Assembly (NCBI GenBank): GCA_016712715.1
Contig: JADJQM010000001.1
Location: forward strand, 1,197,001 to 1,261,000
Direction: 5' to 3'
From: Rhodospirillaceae bacterium
GTDB lineage: Bacteria; Pseudomonadota; Alphaproteobacteria; Dongiales; Dongiaceae
Length of the DNA: 64,000 bases
How positions within the stretch are numbered: the stretch's first letter is position 1; each line of letters starts with the position of its first letter. This document shows positions 1 to 9,109 of the stretch, piece by piece. A model generated the notes under the pieces. The model worked only from the letters and a program-made list of their open reading frames with translations, did not search any database and was not told the DNA's origin. The position numbers were made by a program, and so were the translations under genes.

Positions 1-956
1 CCGATGAGATCGAGAATGCCCGATTTCACCTGCCGCACCATGAGATCGGGCGAGGTGAAACGACCGACACCCACCACCGGCTTTGTGGTCAAGCGCTTGA
101 TGCCGCGCACGAATTCTTCCTCGGCGCCCTCTTCGGTGAAGCGCGACGTGCGGGAATCATTGCTCCAATCCGACAGCGTCACATCCCAGAGATCCGGCGT
201 CTCGGCCATGCGGCCGATCACATCCTCGATTTCCGCGGTGTGAAGGCCGCTCTCGCCCATCAACTCATCAACCGCGATGCGAACTGCCACCGCCGCCTTG
301 TCCCCCACCGCGTCCACCGTATCCTCGGTGATCTCGCGCAGCAGTCGCATGCGGTTCTCGAGACTGCCGCCATATTCGTCGGAGCGCTGGTTGAAGCGGC
401 GCGACAGGAAATGCTGGATGATGGAGAAACCGTGCGCGGCATAGACATAGATGATGTCGAAACCGGCACGCTTGGCGCGGATCGCAGCGTTCTTGTGCCA
501 GCGGCGCAGGTTCTTGATTTCGGTCGCATCCATCGCCCGCGCCTGAACGGGATCATAGTAGAAAGTGGCGATGGGTAGATGCGAGGGGCCGAGCGGCACT
601 TCGCGGGTATAATTGTTGGACCCGTTCGGACCATTATAGGCGAGTTCTATTCCGGCCAGGGCATTCTCGGCATGGATCGCGTCGCTCATCTTGGCCAGCG
701 CCGGGATGTCGCGGTCATCCCACAGCCGCAACTCGATGAAGGGCGTGATCTCCGAGGTGTGATGGATCTCGGCCTGTTCCGTGCAGAGGACACCCCATCC
801 CCCGGCCGCCTTGTTCCCACGCATCTTGGCCACGGCCGAGGGATCGCGATAGCCCTGACCGTTGCAATGCGGGACCTGATAAAAGCGATTCTTCGCAGTG
901 ACCGGGCCGATCTTCACCGGCTCGAACAGGATATCGTAACGCGGATCGCGCGCCAT
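1..956 (-). CDS. Trimethylamine/dimethylglycine dehydrogenase-like flavoprotein, N-terminal part (runs off left edge)
   Basis: The first 318 residues of a minus-strand protein are present; the 3' end lies outside the window. The translation starts MARDPRYDILFEPVKIGP and continues with FYQVPHCNG, very like the N-terminus of trimethylamine dehydrogenase. The old-yellow-enzyme TIM barrel is recognisable: VYAAHG, then RSDEYGGSLENR and VGVGRF are typical FMN-barrel motifs. Family members (trimethylamine, dimethylamine, histamine dehydrogenases and dimethylglycine or betaine-type demethylases) remove N-methyl or amine groups with FMN and a 4Fe-4S cluster; the cluster-binding and C-terminal FAD/NAD-like domains would lie to the left. 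A flavin reductase gene begins 33 bp upstream on the same strand, so the two are probably co-transcribed. The exact substrate cannot be read from this half. The ATG at 954-956 has an AAGGCG-like site upstream. Confidence 0.85.
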   Translation of the reverse strand, partial: MARDPRYDILFEPVKIGPVTAKNRFYQVPHCNGQGYRDPSAVAKMRGNKAAGGWGVLCTEQAEIHHTSEITPFIELRLWDDRDIPALAKMSDAIHAENALAGIELAYNGPNGSNNYTREVPLGPSHLPIATFYYDPVQARAMDATEIKNLRRWHKNAAIRAKRAGFDIIYVYAAHGFSIIQHFLSRRFNQRSDEYGGSLENRMRLLREITEDTVDAVGDKAAVAVRIAVDELMGESGLHTAEIEDVIGRMAETPDLWDVTLSDWSNDSRTSRFTEEGAEEEFVRGIKRLTTKPVVGVGRFTSPDLMVRQVKSGILDLI

Positions 957-989
957 GTTTCAAACGCCTTGATGTGGACCGACGGACGG

Positions 990-1523
990 TCAGTCGGTGA
1001 GAGGCCCTGGGGCCAGATAGGTACGGTCGCAATAGACCAGCGGCTTCACATTGCGATGGGCGGCCCCCACAACGCGGCCGATGAAGATGGTGTGGGAGCC
1101 AGCTTCGACGATGTCGTGGATAACGCAATCGAGATTGGCGACCGCATCGACCAGGGCCGGCGCGGCGGTGGATAGTGTCATCCACTCGGCGGTCGAGAAG
1201 TCGAACGGCTGGCCATTGCTCGGGCGGCCGGCAAAGGTATTGGCAAGCTCGCTCTGCTCGGCGCTGAGCGCATTGATGCAGAAGACGCCATTCTGGCGGA
1301 TAGCAGCCACCGACGGACTGCGGCGGTTGACACAAGCGAGCAATAGTGGCGGCTCGGCCGAAACCGCGGTCATTGCGCTCACCGTGACACCGGTTTTGCC
1401 ACCCGGGCCATCCGACGTCACCAGGTTGACCGCTGCCGCCTGCACGCGCATCGCACCCACAAAAACGTCGACGTCGACGCTCTCAAGCAGCGCGGCGGTA
1501 CGGTCGACCAGGACTTTGGTCAT
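990..1523 (-). CDS. Flavin reductase family protein
   Basis: A 177-residue protein of the flavin-reductase-like FMN-binding family (HpaC/DIM6 type). Recognisable parts are the N-terminal strand AAVNLVTSDGPGGKTGVTVSA, the segment PPLLLACVNRRSPS and the C-terminal GRVVGAAH. Members reduce free FMN or FAD with NAD(P)H and hand the flavin to a monooxygenase, or act as an FMN-bound partner. I chose the ATG at 1521-1523 because a GAGGAAG ribosome site lies about 6 bases upstream; an in-frame TTG one codon earlier is less likely. It precedes the dehydrogenase-like gene at the left edge on the same strand and is probably its redox partner or at least co-expressed; this is inference from position. Confidence 0.85.
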   Translation of the reverse strand: MTKVLVDRTAALLESVDVDVFVGAMRVQAAAVNLVTSDGPGGKTGVTVSAMTAVSAEPPLLLACVNRRSPSVAAIRQNGVFCINALSAEQSELANTFAGRPSNGQPFDFSTAEWMTLSTAAPALVDAVANLDCVIHDIVEAGSHTIFIGRVVGAAHRNVKPLVYCDRTYLAPGPLTD

Positions 1524-1659
1524 CAATTCACTTCCTCAATTCGGTCCCCGCCAGCTTCTGGGGGTGATTCCATCTCATGAAATCGATCATGGGTGACAGT
1601 CTGCCGCAGGGGAAGGTATTTAGGAAATCGAATTCATCGAGGGTCGGCATCAAGTTTTT

Positions 1660-3108
1660 CTATTCCCCCTGGGAACTCGACCTCACGAGCGCAGCATGTC
1701 GGGCGCCGGACCGCAGGAAAGCCAGGGCGGCCAATGTGGCCAGCGCCGCCACCACCGCACCCCCGCCAAAGACGCCCAGGGACCCGCGTGCCACGATCCC
1801 GCTGGTGAGTGGCCCGGCAAAGCCAGCGGCATTGCCGATCAGCCCCACCGCCGCCGCGCCAATAGCGCCCCCCAGACACTCCAATGTCGGAATGGCCGTG
1901 GCGGTGGCGTCCTCCTGCCCTTCCGGTGCCGCCGCCATGATCCGCTGGTTGATGAAGGAATGGGAAATGCCGAATCCGATCCCGACCAGCGCCAGGGCGA
2001 AACCGACATGGAGGATCGGACCACCGGTCATGGTCACGGCCTGGATGGCAAGGCCCAGGGCCAAGGTGGCCGGCCCCGCAAGAATGACGGTGCTGTGCCA
2101 ACGCGGCGGAAGCGAGGCGACACTCAGCGCCGACAAGGACCACGTGAGCGCGTGAATGGCCCCGAAATAGCCGGCCCAGGTTGGCGTCATGCCGCGATCG
2201 AGCTGCAGCAGATAGGGTGTGTAGACGAACACCCCGGCCTCGGCCATCGGCATCAGAATGAGCACCCAGAGGCCCAGCGACACGCGGTGACGCAGGCTGG
2301 GGAACACCGTCGTGATGAGATGCGTCGCCGCATGTCGGTCGAGCTTCAGCGCCAGGGCCACGGCGGCAATGCCGGCAACAATGGTGACGGCGCCCAGGAA
2401 CGAACTGCCGATCCGGTCGGCGACCGCAATCCCGATAACGCCGATAGCCAGCAGCGAAACACGCAGCAAGGGCGGCTTGCCGACGAAGACACGTTCATGC
2501 TTGTCGCGCAGGATCATCCAGGCCAGGGCCTGCATCGGCAGCGGCAGCAGGGCGGCGCCGAGAAAGGCTATCCGCCAGGAAAAGAGCTCGGTGAGGACAC
2601 CGCCCACCAGCGGGCCGAAGAAAACCGCGCCGCCCCATGTCGCCGCCAGCGTGCCGAACACGCGCGGGACCAAGCGGTTGTCGAACAGCTCACGCGTAAT
2701 GACATAGGAAAGAGCGATGAGCACCCCTTCGCCAAGGCCCTGGATGCAACGGCCAGCGAGGATGAATCCAACGCTGGGCGCCACCGCCGAGACCAGGCCA
2801 CCGACCATGACCACGAAGCCCGCGCCGAGCATGGCATTGCGCGCGCCGAAATGACCTTTCAGCATCGCCGTGACAGCGCCACCCAGGATGGTGGTGACGA
2901 GATAAAGACTGCCGACCCAGCTCAGATACTCCGCACCGCCCACGTCGCCGATTGCCGTCGGCATGGCGGTCGCTGCCATGTACCAGATGACAGCATGCAG
3001 GCCGACGCCGAGATTGACCAAGGCGAGCGGTGCGATGTTCGCGCGCTGCAGGAGGCGGGATGGCGCTTCTTCCGCGCCAGCTGCCGAAGATGATTGGGTG
3101 GCTGACAT
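1660..3108 (-). CDS. MFS multidrug/solute exporter (DHA2-like)
   Basis: A 482-residue membrane protein with about 12-14 hydrophobic segments. The N-terminal half shows the MFS cytoplasmic loop 2-3 region (GHFGARNAML) and, in helix 5, the antiporter-like pattern around WGGAVFFGPLVGGVL, which suggests proton-coupled efflux (DHA family). The first 20 residues are a polar cytoplasmic tail. The substrate is unknown. It is divergent from the regulator gene at 3182, with a 73-bp gap that must hold both promoters, so that regulator is the obvious candidate to control it. No truncation is seen. Confidence 0.85.
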   Translation of the reverse strand: MSATQSSSAAGAEEAPSRLLQRANIAPLALVNLGVGLHAVIWYMAATAMPTAIGDVGGAEYLSWVGSLYLVTTILGGAVTAMLKGHFGARNAMLGAGFVVMVGGLVSAVAPSVGFILAGRCIQGLGEGVLIALSYVITRELFDNRLVPRVFGTLAATWGGAVFFGPLVGGVLTELFSWRIAFLGAALLPLPMQALAWMILRDKHERVFVGKPPLLRVSLLAIGVIGIAVADRIGSSFLGAVTIVAGIAAVALALKLDRHAATHLITTVFPSLRHRVSLGLWVLILMPMAEAGVFVYTPYLLQLDRGMTPTWAGYFGAIHALTWSLSALSVASLPPRWHSTVILAGPATLALGLAIQAVTMTGGPILHVGFALALVGIGFGISHSFINQRIMAAAPEGQEDATATAIPTLECLGGAIGAAAVGLIGNAAGFAGPLTSGIVARGSLGVFGGGAVVAALATLAALAFLRSGARHAALVRSSSQGE

Positions 3109-3181
3109 GCGCGGAACTTAGAAGGCGATCCTTGGAAAGTAAATGCTTTCTAAATTGGGTGCGGTGCGGTATTTTTGAGTC

Positions 3182-3811
3182 ATGGCAGATTTTGGTCCCA
3201 CCCGAGTTCTGGAAGTCCTCAAAGCCGAGGGCGCGCTCACCGCGTCGCGCGTTGGCCAGCATCTCGACATGACCGCAGTAGGGGCAAGGCAGCATCTCAA
3301 TCGGCTCTGCGCGGCGGGACTGGTCACGTTCGAGGACAAGAGGCAGGCGATCGGCCGACCGAAGCGTTTGTGGAGTTTGAGCGAGCAGGGCCACGCTCAT
3401 TTCGACGACCGCCACCGCGACCTGGCCAGCGAATTGCTGGCCGCCATCATCATTGCCAAGGGCGATGATGGCCTCGCCGATATCCTGGCCGCGCGCGAGG
3501 CGCAGCAGCTGCAGCGCTATCGCGCAGCGCTGGGTGCCACGGGATCCCTCGCGGAACGCGTCCGCCGCCTCACCGATCTGCGCCGTATCGACGGCTACAT
3601 GGCCGAATGCCGCGAGGATACGGACGGCGCCTGGCTGATGACCGAAAACCACTGCCCGATCGCCCAGGCAGCGAAAGCCTGCTCCGGCCTCTGCGGCGCC
3701 GAGTTGAAGCTGTTCCAGGAAGTCATGGGCAAGAAGTTCAACGTCACCCGCACGCAGCATATGCTGGGTGGGGATCGCTGCTGTGCGTACCGGATTGAAC
3801 ATTCAGGCTAA
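3182..3811 (+). CDS. Winged-helix regulator with C-terminal cysteine cluster (SufR/COG2345-like)
   Basis: A 209-residue protein. Residues about 1-75 form a DeoR/ArsR-like winged helix (TRVLEVLKAEGALTASRVGQ, with a recognition region AVGARQHLNRLCAAGLV). The C-terminal third has the motif ENHCPIAQAAKACSGLCGAE followed by H and GGDRCCAYRI, the cysteine pattern of the COG2345/SufR group, in which cysteines bind a metal or Fe-S cluster. It probably acts as a redox- or metal-responsive repressor. It lies head to head with the MFS exporter gene, a typical local-regulator layout. The ATG follows a long AT-rich leader with no strong ribosome site, so the start is the least certain part. The ligand is unknown. 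Confidence 0.8.
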   Translation: MADFGPTRVLEVLKAEGALTASRVGQHLDMTAVGARQHLNRLCAAGLVTFEDKRQAIGRPKRLWSLSEQGHAHFDDRHRDLASELLAAIIIAKGDDGLADILAAREAQQLQRYRAALGATGSLAERVRRLTDLRRIDGYMAECREDTDGAWLMTENHCPIAQAAKACSGLCGAELKLFQEVMGKKFNVTRTQHMLGGDRCCAYRIEHSG

Positions 3812-3823
3812 GAGGCCCCGGAA

Positions 3824-5290
3824 ATGAAGAAGGTCTGTTCGGTCGCAGGCATGCCGTTGTTGGCGCTGCTCGCGTCACTTGCCTTCGCCGGGCAAGCATT
3901 CGCCTGCTCCTGCTTCAGTACTGGTTATACGAGCGACGAGGCAGAGCTTAAGAAGCTGCGACAACAGGATCTCATTGCGGAAGGCCGCATCACCACCATC
4001 ACGTCCTTGCATACGCTGGAAGAATGCCGGGCCGCCGAGTCAGACCTTCAGAAATTGTGTGGCCCCGATTCCGACGCCAGCTGCGGCCAACCCCTTCAGG
4101 CGAAGCTCTATGAGTGCCAAGGCGACATGATCGCCGAGGTCGAACTGACGACGATCTGGAAGGGAAGTTTCAGGCCCAAGATCAACGCAAGATTCTCGCG
4201 CGACACGGGCGGCAATTGCGGCCTCAACCTCGACGCCGGTTCCATACTTCTTATCGAAACGGAAACCGACGCCACGCAAACGGTCCATTTGAGCACCTGC
4301 AATACCGTCAGCTCCGAGTGGATCACTAGCAGCCATGCCGCGAAGACGCGCGGTGTCTGGGAGCGCTATCGCGGAGAGTGGCAGACGCTGCTGGATGCTG
4401 TGGCCGAAGCGCCGGCGGACAGCAGCCGATTGTGGGCGCTCGCTGAGTTTCTCGAGACCAACAATGATCGCCTCGGCGCCCTCGACAGCTATCGCCGCCT
4501 CATCGCCCTCCTCCCTGACGATCCACAAACACATGCTGGCGCGGCCCGGGCATCCTATGCGCTTGAACGCTTTGCCGATGCGGTCGCCTTTGCCAATGCG
4601 GCGCATGACCTGTCACCAAGCGATGCGGAGATCGAGATCCTCTATCGCCGTGCCCAATTCCAAGCCGGCGAATCCATTGACCCGTCGCTGGTTGATTTTC
4701 GCGGCATGAAACTCGCGATCAGGAATCTCGACGCGGCCAACCTCGCTGGCAAGGATTTCTCGGATGCCGAGCTCGAAAATGTCTCCTTCCGCGGCGCGAT
4801 GCTCGACCGCGCAAACTTTGCCAATGCCTTAGTGAACACCGTCGACTTCAGCAACGCTTCGCTCCGACAGGCCGATTTCCGGTTCAACTCGGTACCAGTC
4901 TGGCGCGAACCCCTGATGGCTTCCCAATTCCAGGGTGCGGACCTGTCCGGCGCACGTTTTGACGGCATAACACTCTCGATCCATTCCACCTGGGATGGCG
5001 CCGGCGATGCATCGGCGCTTGCCGCGGCCAATCTTGCGGGTGCCCACCTGTCCTGCGATGGTCTCAGCCAATCCGATCTGATTGCCGTCAGCCCGGCGGA
5101 GTTGGAACCGCTTTGGCAAAAACACATGAGCGACATGCGTCTGATCGATAACTTGCGAACTCAGCAGCCGGCCGTGATCGTCGAAGCGGACTGCGCGACG
5201 GTCGTCAACGATTACCTGGCCCTGCCGCCAACTTGCCGCCCCTGGCGTCTTGAGGCGTCAACGCATCCCTATTGCGGTCTGCCGCAATGA
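3824..5290 (+). CDS. Secreted CxC/NTR-like, TPR and pentapeptide-repeat protein
   Basis: A 488-residue exported protein. Residues 1-27 are a clear Sec signal peptide ending in AGQAFA; the mature protein would begin with CSC. A mature N-terminus with Cys-x-Cys followed by paired cysteines and a segment such as GSILLIETE with a late Cys is the layout of NTR/TIMP-like domains (residues about 28-165). Residues about 190-285 look like TPR helices (LWALAEFLETNNDRLGALD). Residues about 295-400 are pentapeptide repeats of the A(D/N)LxG type (LDAANLAGKDFSDAELENVS). The combination of three modules in one secreted chain is unusual. Function is unknown. It starts 12 bp after the upstream regulator, so they may share a transcript. 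It converges with the next gene. Confidence 0.75.
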   Translation: MKKVCSVAGMPLLALLASLAFAGQAFACSCFSTGYTSDEAELKKLRQQDLIAEGRITTITSLHTLEECRAAESDLQKLCGPDSDASCGQPLQAKLYECQGDMIAEVELTTIWKGSFRPKINARFSRDTGGNCGLNLDAGSILLIETETDATQTVHLSTCNTVSSEWITSSHAAKTRGVWERYRGEWQTLLDAVAEAPADSSRLWALAEFLETNNDRLGALDSYRRLIALLPDDPQTHAGAARASYALERFADAVAFANAAHDLSPSDAEIEILYRRAQFQAGESIDPSLVDFRGMKLAIRNLDAANLAGKDFSDAELENVSFRGAMLDRANFANALVNTVDFSNASLRQADFRFNSVPVWREPLMASQFQGADLSGARFDGITLSIHSTWDGAGDASALAAANLAGAHLSCDGLSQSDLIAVSPAELEPLWQKHMSDMRLIDNLRTQQPAVIVEADCATVVNDYLALPPTCRPWRLEASTHPYCGLPQ

Positions 5291-5342
5291 CACCAGCACA
5301 AATCGACAAGGCCGCAAAGTTCGTTGCCCACGACCGGCCGTC

Positions 5343-7175
5343 TCAGTTTTCACATTCGATATAGTCGAACATTTTGCACTTGTTCTTGGTGCAGACTTCG
5401 CCGCTGAGCGTTTCGGCCTGCTCCTTCTTGCTGTCGATATCGTATTTGTCGGCCTCGGCCCAGCCTTGCGCCCGGCAGAAGGCGTCGGCCACCGGTCGGC
5501 CGCAGTCGTTGCCGCCGACCACGGTGCAGGCGTAGAGCCGCAAGCCGCCGGGTCCGGTCGGATTGTTGAACTTGGACGATCCCTGGCTGGTGGGTGCAGG
5601 CTGCGGTGCAACGGGTGCGCCCGGTTCCGGAATTGCTGCGTCGCTGGAGAGCGGCAAAGCTTCACCTGTCTGCGGGACACTGTCCGGATCACCCTGAACC
5701 GCGGGCGCGGATGGCCCGTCTTCAGCCGGCATCGTCGCCGACAAGGGTTCAACCCCGCAGGCAATACAGGGTCGTGGGAAAACATAGAGCTTGTTTCCGG
5801 CCACCGCATAGACATCACCGCGCGGCCCGATTGCCGGCGGCGAGACGCCGCCACCGCGCCAATCGACTTTAGCAAGGCGCGTCAGCGTGGTGGCGTCATA
5901 GGTATAGAAGGCACTCGCCGTCGAGACGAAGAAATGCGAGCGCGAGGCGGCCGGCGCCACCATGGTCTTGCCCTTCCATGAATCGCCATCCGAGACCGTT
6001 CGCAGCCGCACAACCTGAAAGCCGTTGGATGCAGCGGCTATGATGGTCTTGCCATCGGCAAGGCGCGTCAGCAAGGTCCCGCCTGTCTCAATGGTCTGGG
6101 GGTGTCGAATGTCCCGGCCACGAAAGGAAGCAGCGCCCGAATAGCCGCCGACCACCGTCATGGTGTTGGGCAGGACCAGAGGTGCCGAGGTCAGCCGCAA
6201 TGACTCATCATGGACCCGGCCAACTTCGGTGAAGCCGCTCTGCGGCGAGAAGGTAAAGGCGGCGATGTCATGACGCTGGTCCGAGACCACGATCCAGGGC
6301 ATGCCGCCTTCAGTCAGGTAGATCGCCGCGCCCGGCAAGGGCGCAGCAGCGCCCCTCGGCAGTTCATCGTCGGGATTGACTGGAGCGGGCACGCCCTGGC
6401 CTTCAAAACCGGGCAGCGGAATGATGCACCAGAGGAGATCATCAGGGCATCCGCCCGTGACGTCTCCGGAACGAAAGTTCGTCACCAGGATATCGCCGAG
6501 CACTGCCGGCCCCTCGGTGGAAAAGGCGAGCAGCCTGACGGCCCGCGAAACACCCAGGCGATTGACATAGACCACGGGCACCATGACCGTCTCGACGCCG
6601 CCGAAATAGCCCAGGGCGGGCGGCGCCGTCGTGCCGCCGCGCCCGTTGGGAATCGGCAATGCCGTACTCGGGTCCGGAAAGGGCACGTTCCAGAGATAGC
6701 CGCCGCCGGGCAGAAATTTGTGCAGGGTCGAATCCGGCCGAACGAACGGTGGGGTTACGCTGTCGTCGGTGACCATGGACACGCCGATGATATAGATCGA
6801 CCCGTCGGCGCCCACAGCCGGCGACGCCAGGATCTCCTGGCCTGGCGGCAGTTGCCGGCTCCAGGCCTTGCTGCCGTCGGGATGGAAGGCAAACAAAGTG
6901 CCTTGCCGATTGCCGATATAGACGGTGCCGTCCTGGCCGATAACCGGCCCAGCCCCAAAAGCGATGGTGCCGAGAGACGCGGTGGATTGCGCGATGCGGG
7001 TCGCTGGCGCAGTAATCACATTGGCAAAGCCGCCATTCGACGCATCGGCATGGGCGCGCAGCCAGGCGTCTGGCACCGGGTCCGGCTCAAGGCTCTTGGC
7101 GAAGGCGGGCGTGGTCAAAAGGAGAAACGCCATCGCCGCCATGGCGACGACGCTGGAGAAAGGCTGGCGCCGCAT
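5343..7175 (-). CDS. Secreted PQQ-type beta-propeller protein with C-terminal cysteine module
   Basis: A 610-residue exported protein. I chose the ATG at 7173-7175: it opens a signal peptide (MRRQPFSSVVAMAAMAFLLL ending TPAFA) and has GGAGG six bases upstream; the longer open frame to 7244 has neither. Residues about 45-480 contain repeated blade motifs such as GTVYIGNRQGTLFAFHPDGS and GSIYIIG, typical of PQQ-dehydrogenase-like WD40-type propellers. A Pro/Ala-rich linker leads to a roughly 70-residue cysteine-rich tail with CG-RPVADAFCRAQG, a small module seen in other bacterial exported proteins. No PQQ dehydrogenase catalytic residues were identified, so a structural or binding role is more likely than enzymatic activity. 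It converges with the gene at 3824. Confidence 0.8.
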   Translation of the reverse strand: MRRQPFSSVVAMAAMAFLLLTTPAFAKSLEPDPVPDAWLRAHADASNGGFANVITAPATRIAQSTASLGTIAFGAGPVIGQDGTVYIGNRQGTLFAFHPDGSKAWSRQLPPGQEILASPAVGADGSIYIIGVSMVTDDSVTPPFVRPDSTLHKFLPGGGYLWNVPFPDPSTALPIPNGRGGTTAPPALGYFGGVETVMVPVVYVNRLGVSRAVRLLAFSTEGPAVLGDILVTNFRSGDVTGGCPDDLLWCIIPLPGFEGQGVPAPVNPDDELPRGAAAPLPGAAIYLTEGGMPWIVVSDQRHDIAAFTFSPQSGFTEVGRVHDESLRLTSAPLVLPNTMTVVGGYSGAASFRGRDIRHPQTIETGGTLLTRLADGKTIIAAASNGFQVVRLRTVSDGDSWKGKTMVAPAASRSHFFVSTASAFYTYDATTLTRLAKVDWRGGGVSPPAIGPRGDVYAVAGNKLYVFPRPCIACGVEPLSATMPAEDGPSAPAVQGDPDSVPQTGEALPLSSDAAIPEPGAPVAPQPAPTSQGSSKFNNPTGPGGLRLYACTVVGGNDCGRPVADAFCRAQGWAEADKYDIDSKKEQAETLSGEVCTKNKCKMFDYIECEN

Positions 7176-7405
7176 GGGCGACCTCCATCTGTGCATCCAC
7201 GTGCCGGCGTCATTGCGCGGCGCGATCGAAGCGCCGGCCGTCATGTCGACCCGCGTTATCTACTGCACACGATGAGGTAAATATCTCAGCAGCTGCTCTT
7301 CGTGCAAAGCGTCTCAGGCAATCCCCATGTCGTGAAGGCTAGCAGAAACAATGATTCCGGCATAGGGAGGGTGGTATCACGAAGTCGTGGGGAGAGTTGG
7401 GGCAA

Positions 7406-7590
7406 TCAGGCCTCACGGCGCGGCCGCGGCTTTGCGTCTTCGACCTGCGCAGGAATGAGTTTGTAGGCGATGTCGTATTTGTAAATGTTGCGGACATATT
7501 ACGCGGTTTCACGGCGAATACGGTCGGCAGCGACAAGTTCAACCTTGTCGAACCAGAGGTTGGGGTCGAGGTCGCGCTTTACCGCCTCGC
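7406..7590 (-). pseudogene. Remnant of a lytic transglycosylase (MltF-like) C-terminus
   Basis: Read on the minus strand, this stretch encodes KRDLDPNLWFDKVELVAADR, then RIRRETA, a TAA stop, and YVRNIYKYDIAYKL before the final TGA. That order (LDPNxWFDxVE ... IGRETxQYVxNIYKYxxAY) is the C-terminal signature of MltF-type lytic transglycosylases, periplasmic enzymes that cleave peptidoglycan. The stop replaces what is normally Gln, and no start or catalytic domain remains. A second, differently decayed copy of the same C-terminus lies at about 9110-9260, on the other side of the Sel1-repeat gene. Family assignment is from motif memory only. Confidence 0.55.
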
Positions 7591-7699
7591 GCGGCCGGGC
7601 TGCGGCCAGGATACCGACACGGTCCTGCGCGAACTGCTCTCCATGAGCGACGACGAGATCGCGACGCTGCGGGCGAAGAAGATCATACAGTTTTCCTAA
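7588..7699 (+). pseudogene. Remnant of a CaiB/BaiF (class III) CoA-transferase C-terminus
   Basis: The plus-strand reading ends with GQDTDTVLRELLSMSDDEIA and then TLRAKKII before TAA. The pattern G-x-(D/H)-T-(D)-x-VLREL-x-S-x-x-EIAxLR is the standard C-terminal end of class III CoA-transferases. Nothing upstream in this frame resembles the rest of that roughly 400-residue enzyme; instead the MltF-like remnant abuts it on the other strand. It is therefore a leftover 3' fragment from an earlier rearrangement. A short real gene at 7397-7699 is possible but less likely. Confidence 0.5.
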
Positions 7700-7781
7700 C
7701 CCAGGGTTGCTTGAGATGCAATCATGCGTCTATAAATGGACATGAGGTATCTTTCCGTCATTGGGGATCAAAGACAAGACC

Positions 7782-9098
7782 ATGAAGTCCATTCGCGCAT
7801 CCATCATAGCGACTGTCGTTACCGTCATGGCTCTGGGGACAACCGGTTGCGCCGCTCAGAAATCGACCACGGTGACCCAGGACGGTTCCGCCGCCAGCAG
7901 CGGCGCCGTGGAGTCGAAGGACGTTTCGGCGCAATACGACAAGGGCTTTAACGCCTTCTACCATGAGCGGGATTATGCGACCGCGCTGCGGATCTTTTCG
8001 GATCTGGCACATAAGGGCGATGCCGCTTCACAGACCTTTCTCGGCTACATCTATGCGGAAGGCCGTGGCGTCGAGAAAGACCCGATCAAGGCGATGGAAT
8101 GGTATTTAAAGGCCGACGCCCAGGGCGACTACGAAGCACCGACCTTCATCGGCCATCTCTACAAGGATGGTGCCGGCGTCGATCGAGACTACGCCGCTGC
8201 GATGAAGTGGTACCGCAAGGGCGACGAACTCGGTGATGACGGCGCACCGACAGCGATTGGTGACCTCTATGCCTTGGGCAACGGCGTCGCACAGGATTAT
8301 GGCGAGGCCATGAAATGGTATCGCAAAGGCGCCGCGCGGGAGGACGACTTCGCTCTCTACAATATTGCCTGGCTCTACGACAGCGGCTATGGCGTGGAGC
8401 GCGACTTCGGCGAGGCTATGAAGTGGTACAAGCTGTCGAGTGATCGTGGTAATCCCGACGCACCCACCGCCATTGGCTACATGTATGAGGTCGGCGATGG
8501 CGTCGAGAAAGATGTGTCCGAAGCATTGAAGTGGTACAAGATTGCCGTCGAGAGGGGCGACGACCAGGGCACGTATAATCTTGGCAACTTCTACGCCGAT
8601 GGCATTGGCGTCAAACAGGACTACGCCGAGGCGATGCGCCTATTCAGGCTTGCCGACCAAAATGGTTCGACTGACGCGCCGACGGCGATTGGCTGGCTGT
8701 ACGCGAGCGGCTACGGCGTCAGCACGGATTATGCAGAAGCGCTCAAATGGTATCGCAAGGCAATTGATCGCTCCCAGGAGCCCCAGGCACAGAACAATCT
8801 CGGCCTGATGTATGAGGATGGCCAGGGCGTCACCCGCGACCTTTCTGAAGCAAGGCGCCTTTACGAGGCGGCGGCAAAGCGGGGAAATACAGACGCCCAA
8901 TACAATCTCGGTCGTTTGCTGAAGGAAGGCAGAGGGACCACGCAGGATCTGGTTAAGGCATATAAGTGGTTTGCCCTGGTCCTGAAGCAGACGAATAGCC
9001 AGAAGGCGCGCGAGAAACTTGATACGCTGACAGCGTTGATGAGCAGCGCCGAGATCGCAGAGGCAAAGCGCCTTGTAGAAAACTGGCAGGCCGAATAG
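7782..9098 (+). CDS. Sel1-like repeat lipoprotein
   Basis: A 438-residue protein. Residues 1-25 form a lipoprotein-type signal (MKSIRASIIATVVTVMALG then TTGC), so it is likely lipid-anchored. From about residue 45 to 405 it is made of about ten Sel1-like repeats of roughly 36 residues, each with the A-x-x-x-YxxG and (D/E)YxEAMKWYRK signature (for example DYGEAMKWYRKGAARED). Such solenoids mediate protein-protein contacts, often in envelope stress or regulated secretion. I chose the ATG at 7782 over a TTG at 7761 because the signal sequence starts there. The gene lies between two degenerate lytic transglycosylase C-termini, so its locus has been rearranged. Confidence 0.8.
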   Translation: MKSIRASIIATVVTVMALGTTGCAAQKSTTVTQDGSAASSGAVESKDVSAQYDKGFNAFYHERDYATALRIFSDLAHKGDAASQTFLGYIYAEGRGVEKDPIKAMEWYLKADAQGDYEAPTFIGHLYKDGAGVDRDYAAAMKWYRKGDELGDDGAPTAIGDLYALGNGVAQDYGEAMKWYRKGAAREDDFALYNIAWLYDSGYGVERDFGEAMKWYKLSSDRGNPDAPTAIGYMYEVGDGVEKDVSEALKWYKIAVERGDDQGTYNLGNFYADGIGVKQDYAEAMRLFRLADQNGSTDAPTAIGWLYASGYGVSTDYAEALKWYRKAIDRSQEPQAQNNLGLMYEDGQGVTRDLSEARRLYEAAAKRGNTDAQYNLGRLLKEGRGTTQDLVKAYKWFALVLKQTNSQKAREKLDTLTALMSSAEIAEAKRLVENWQAE

Positions 9099-9109
9099 CC
9101 CACTGCGCC

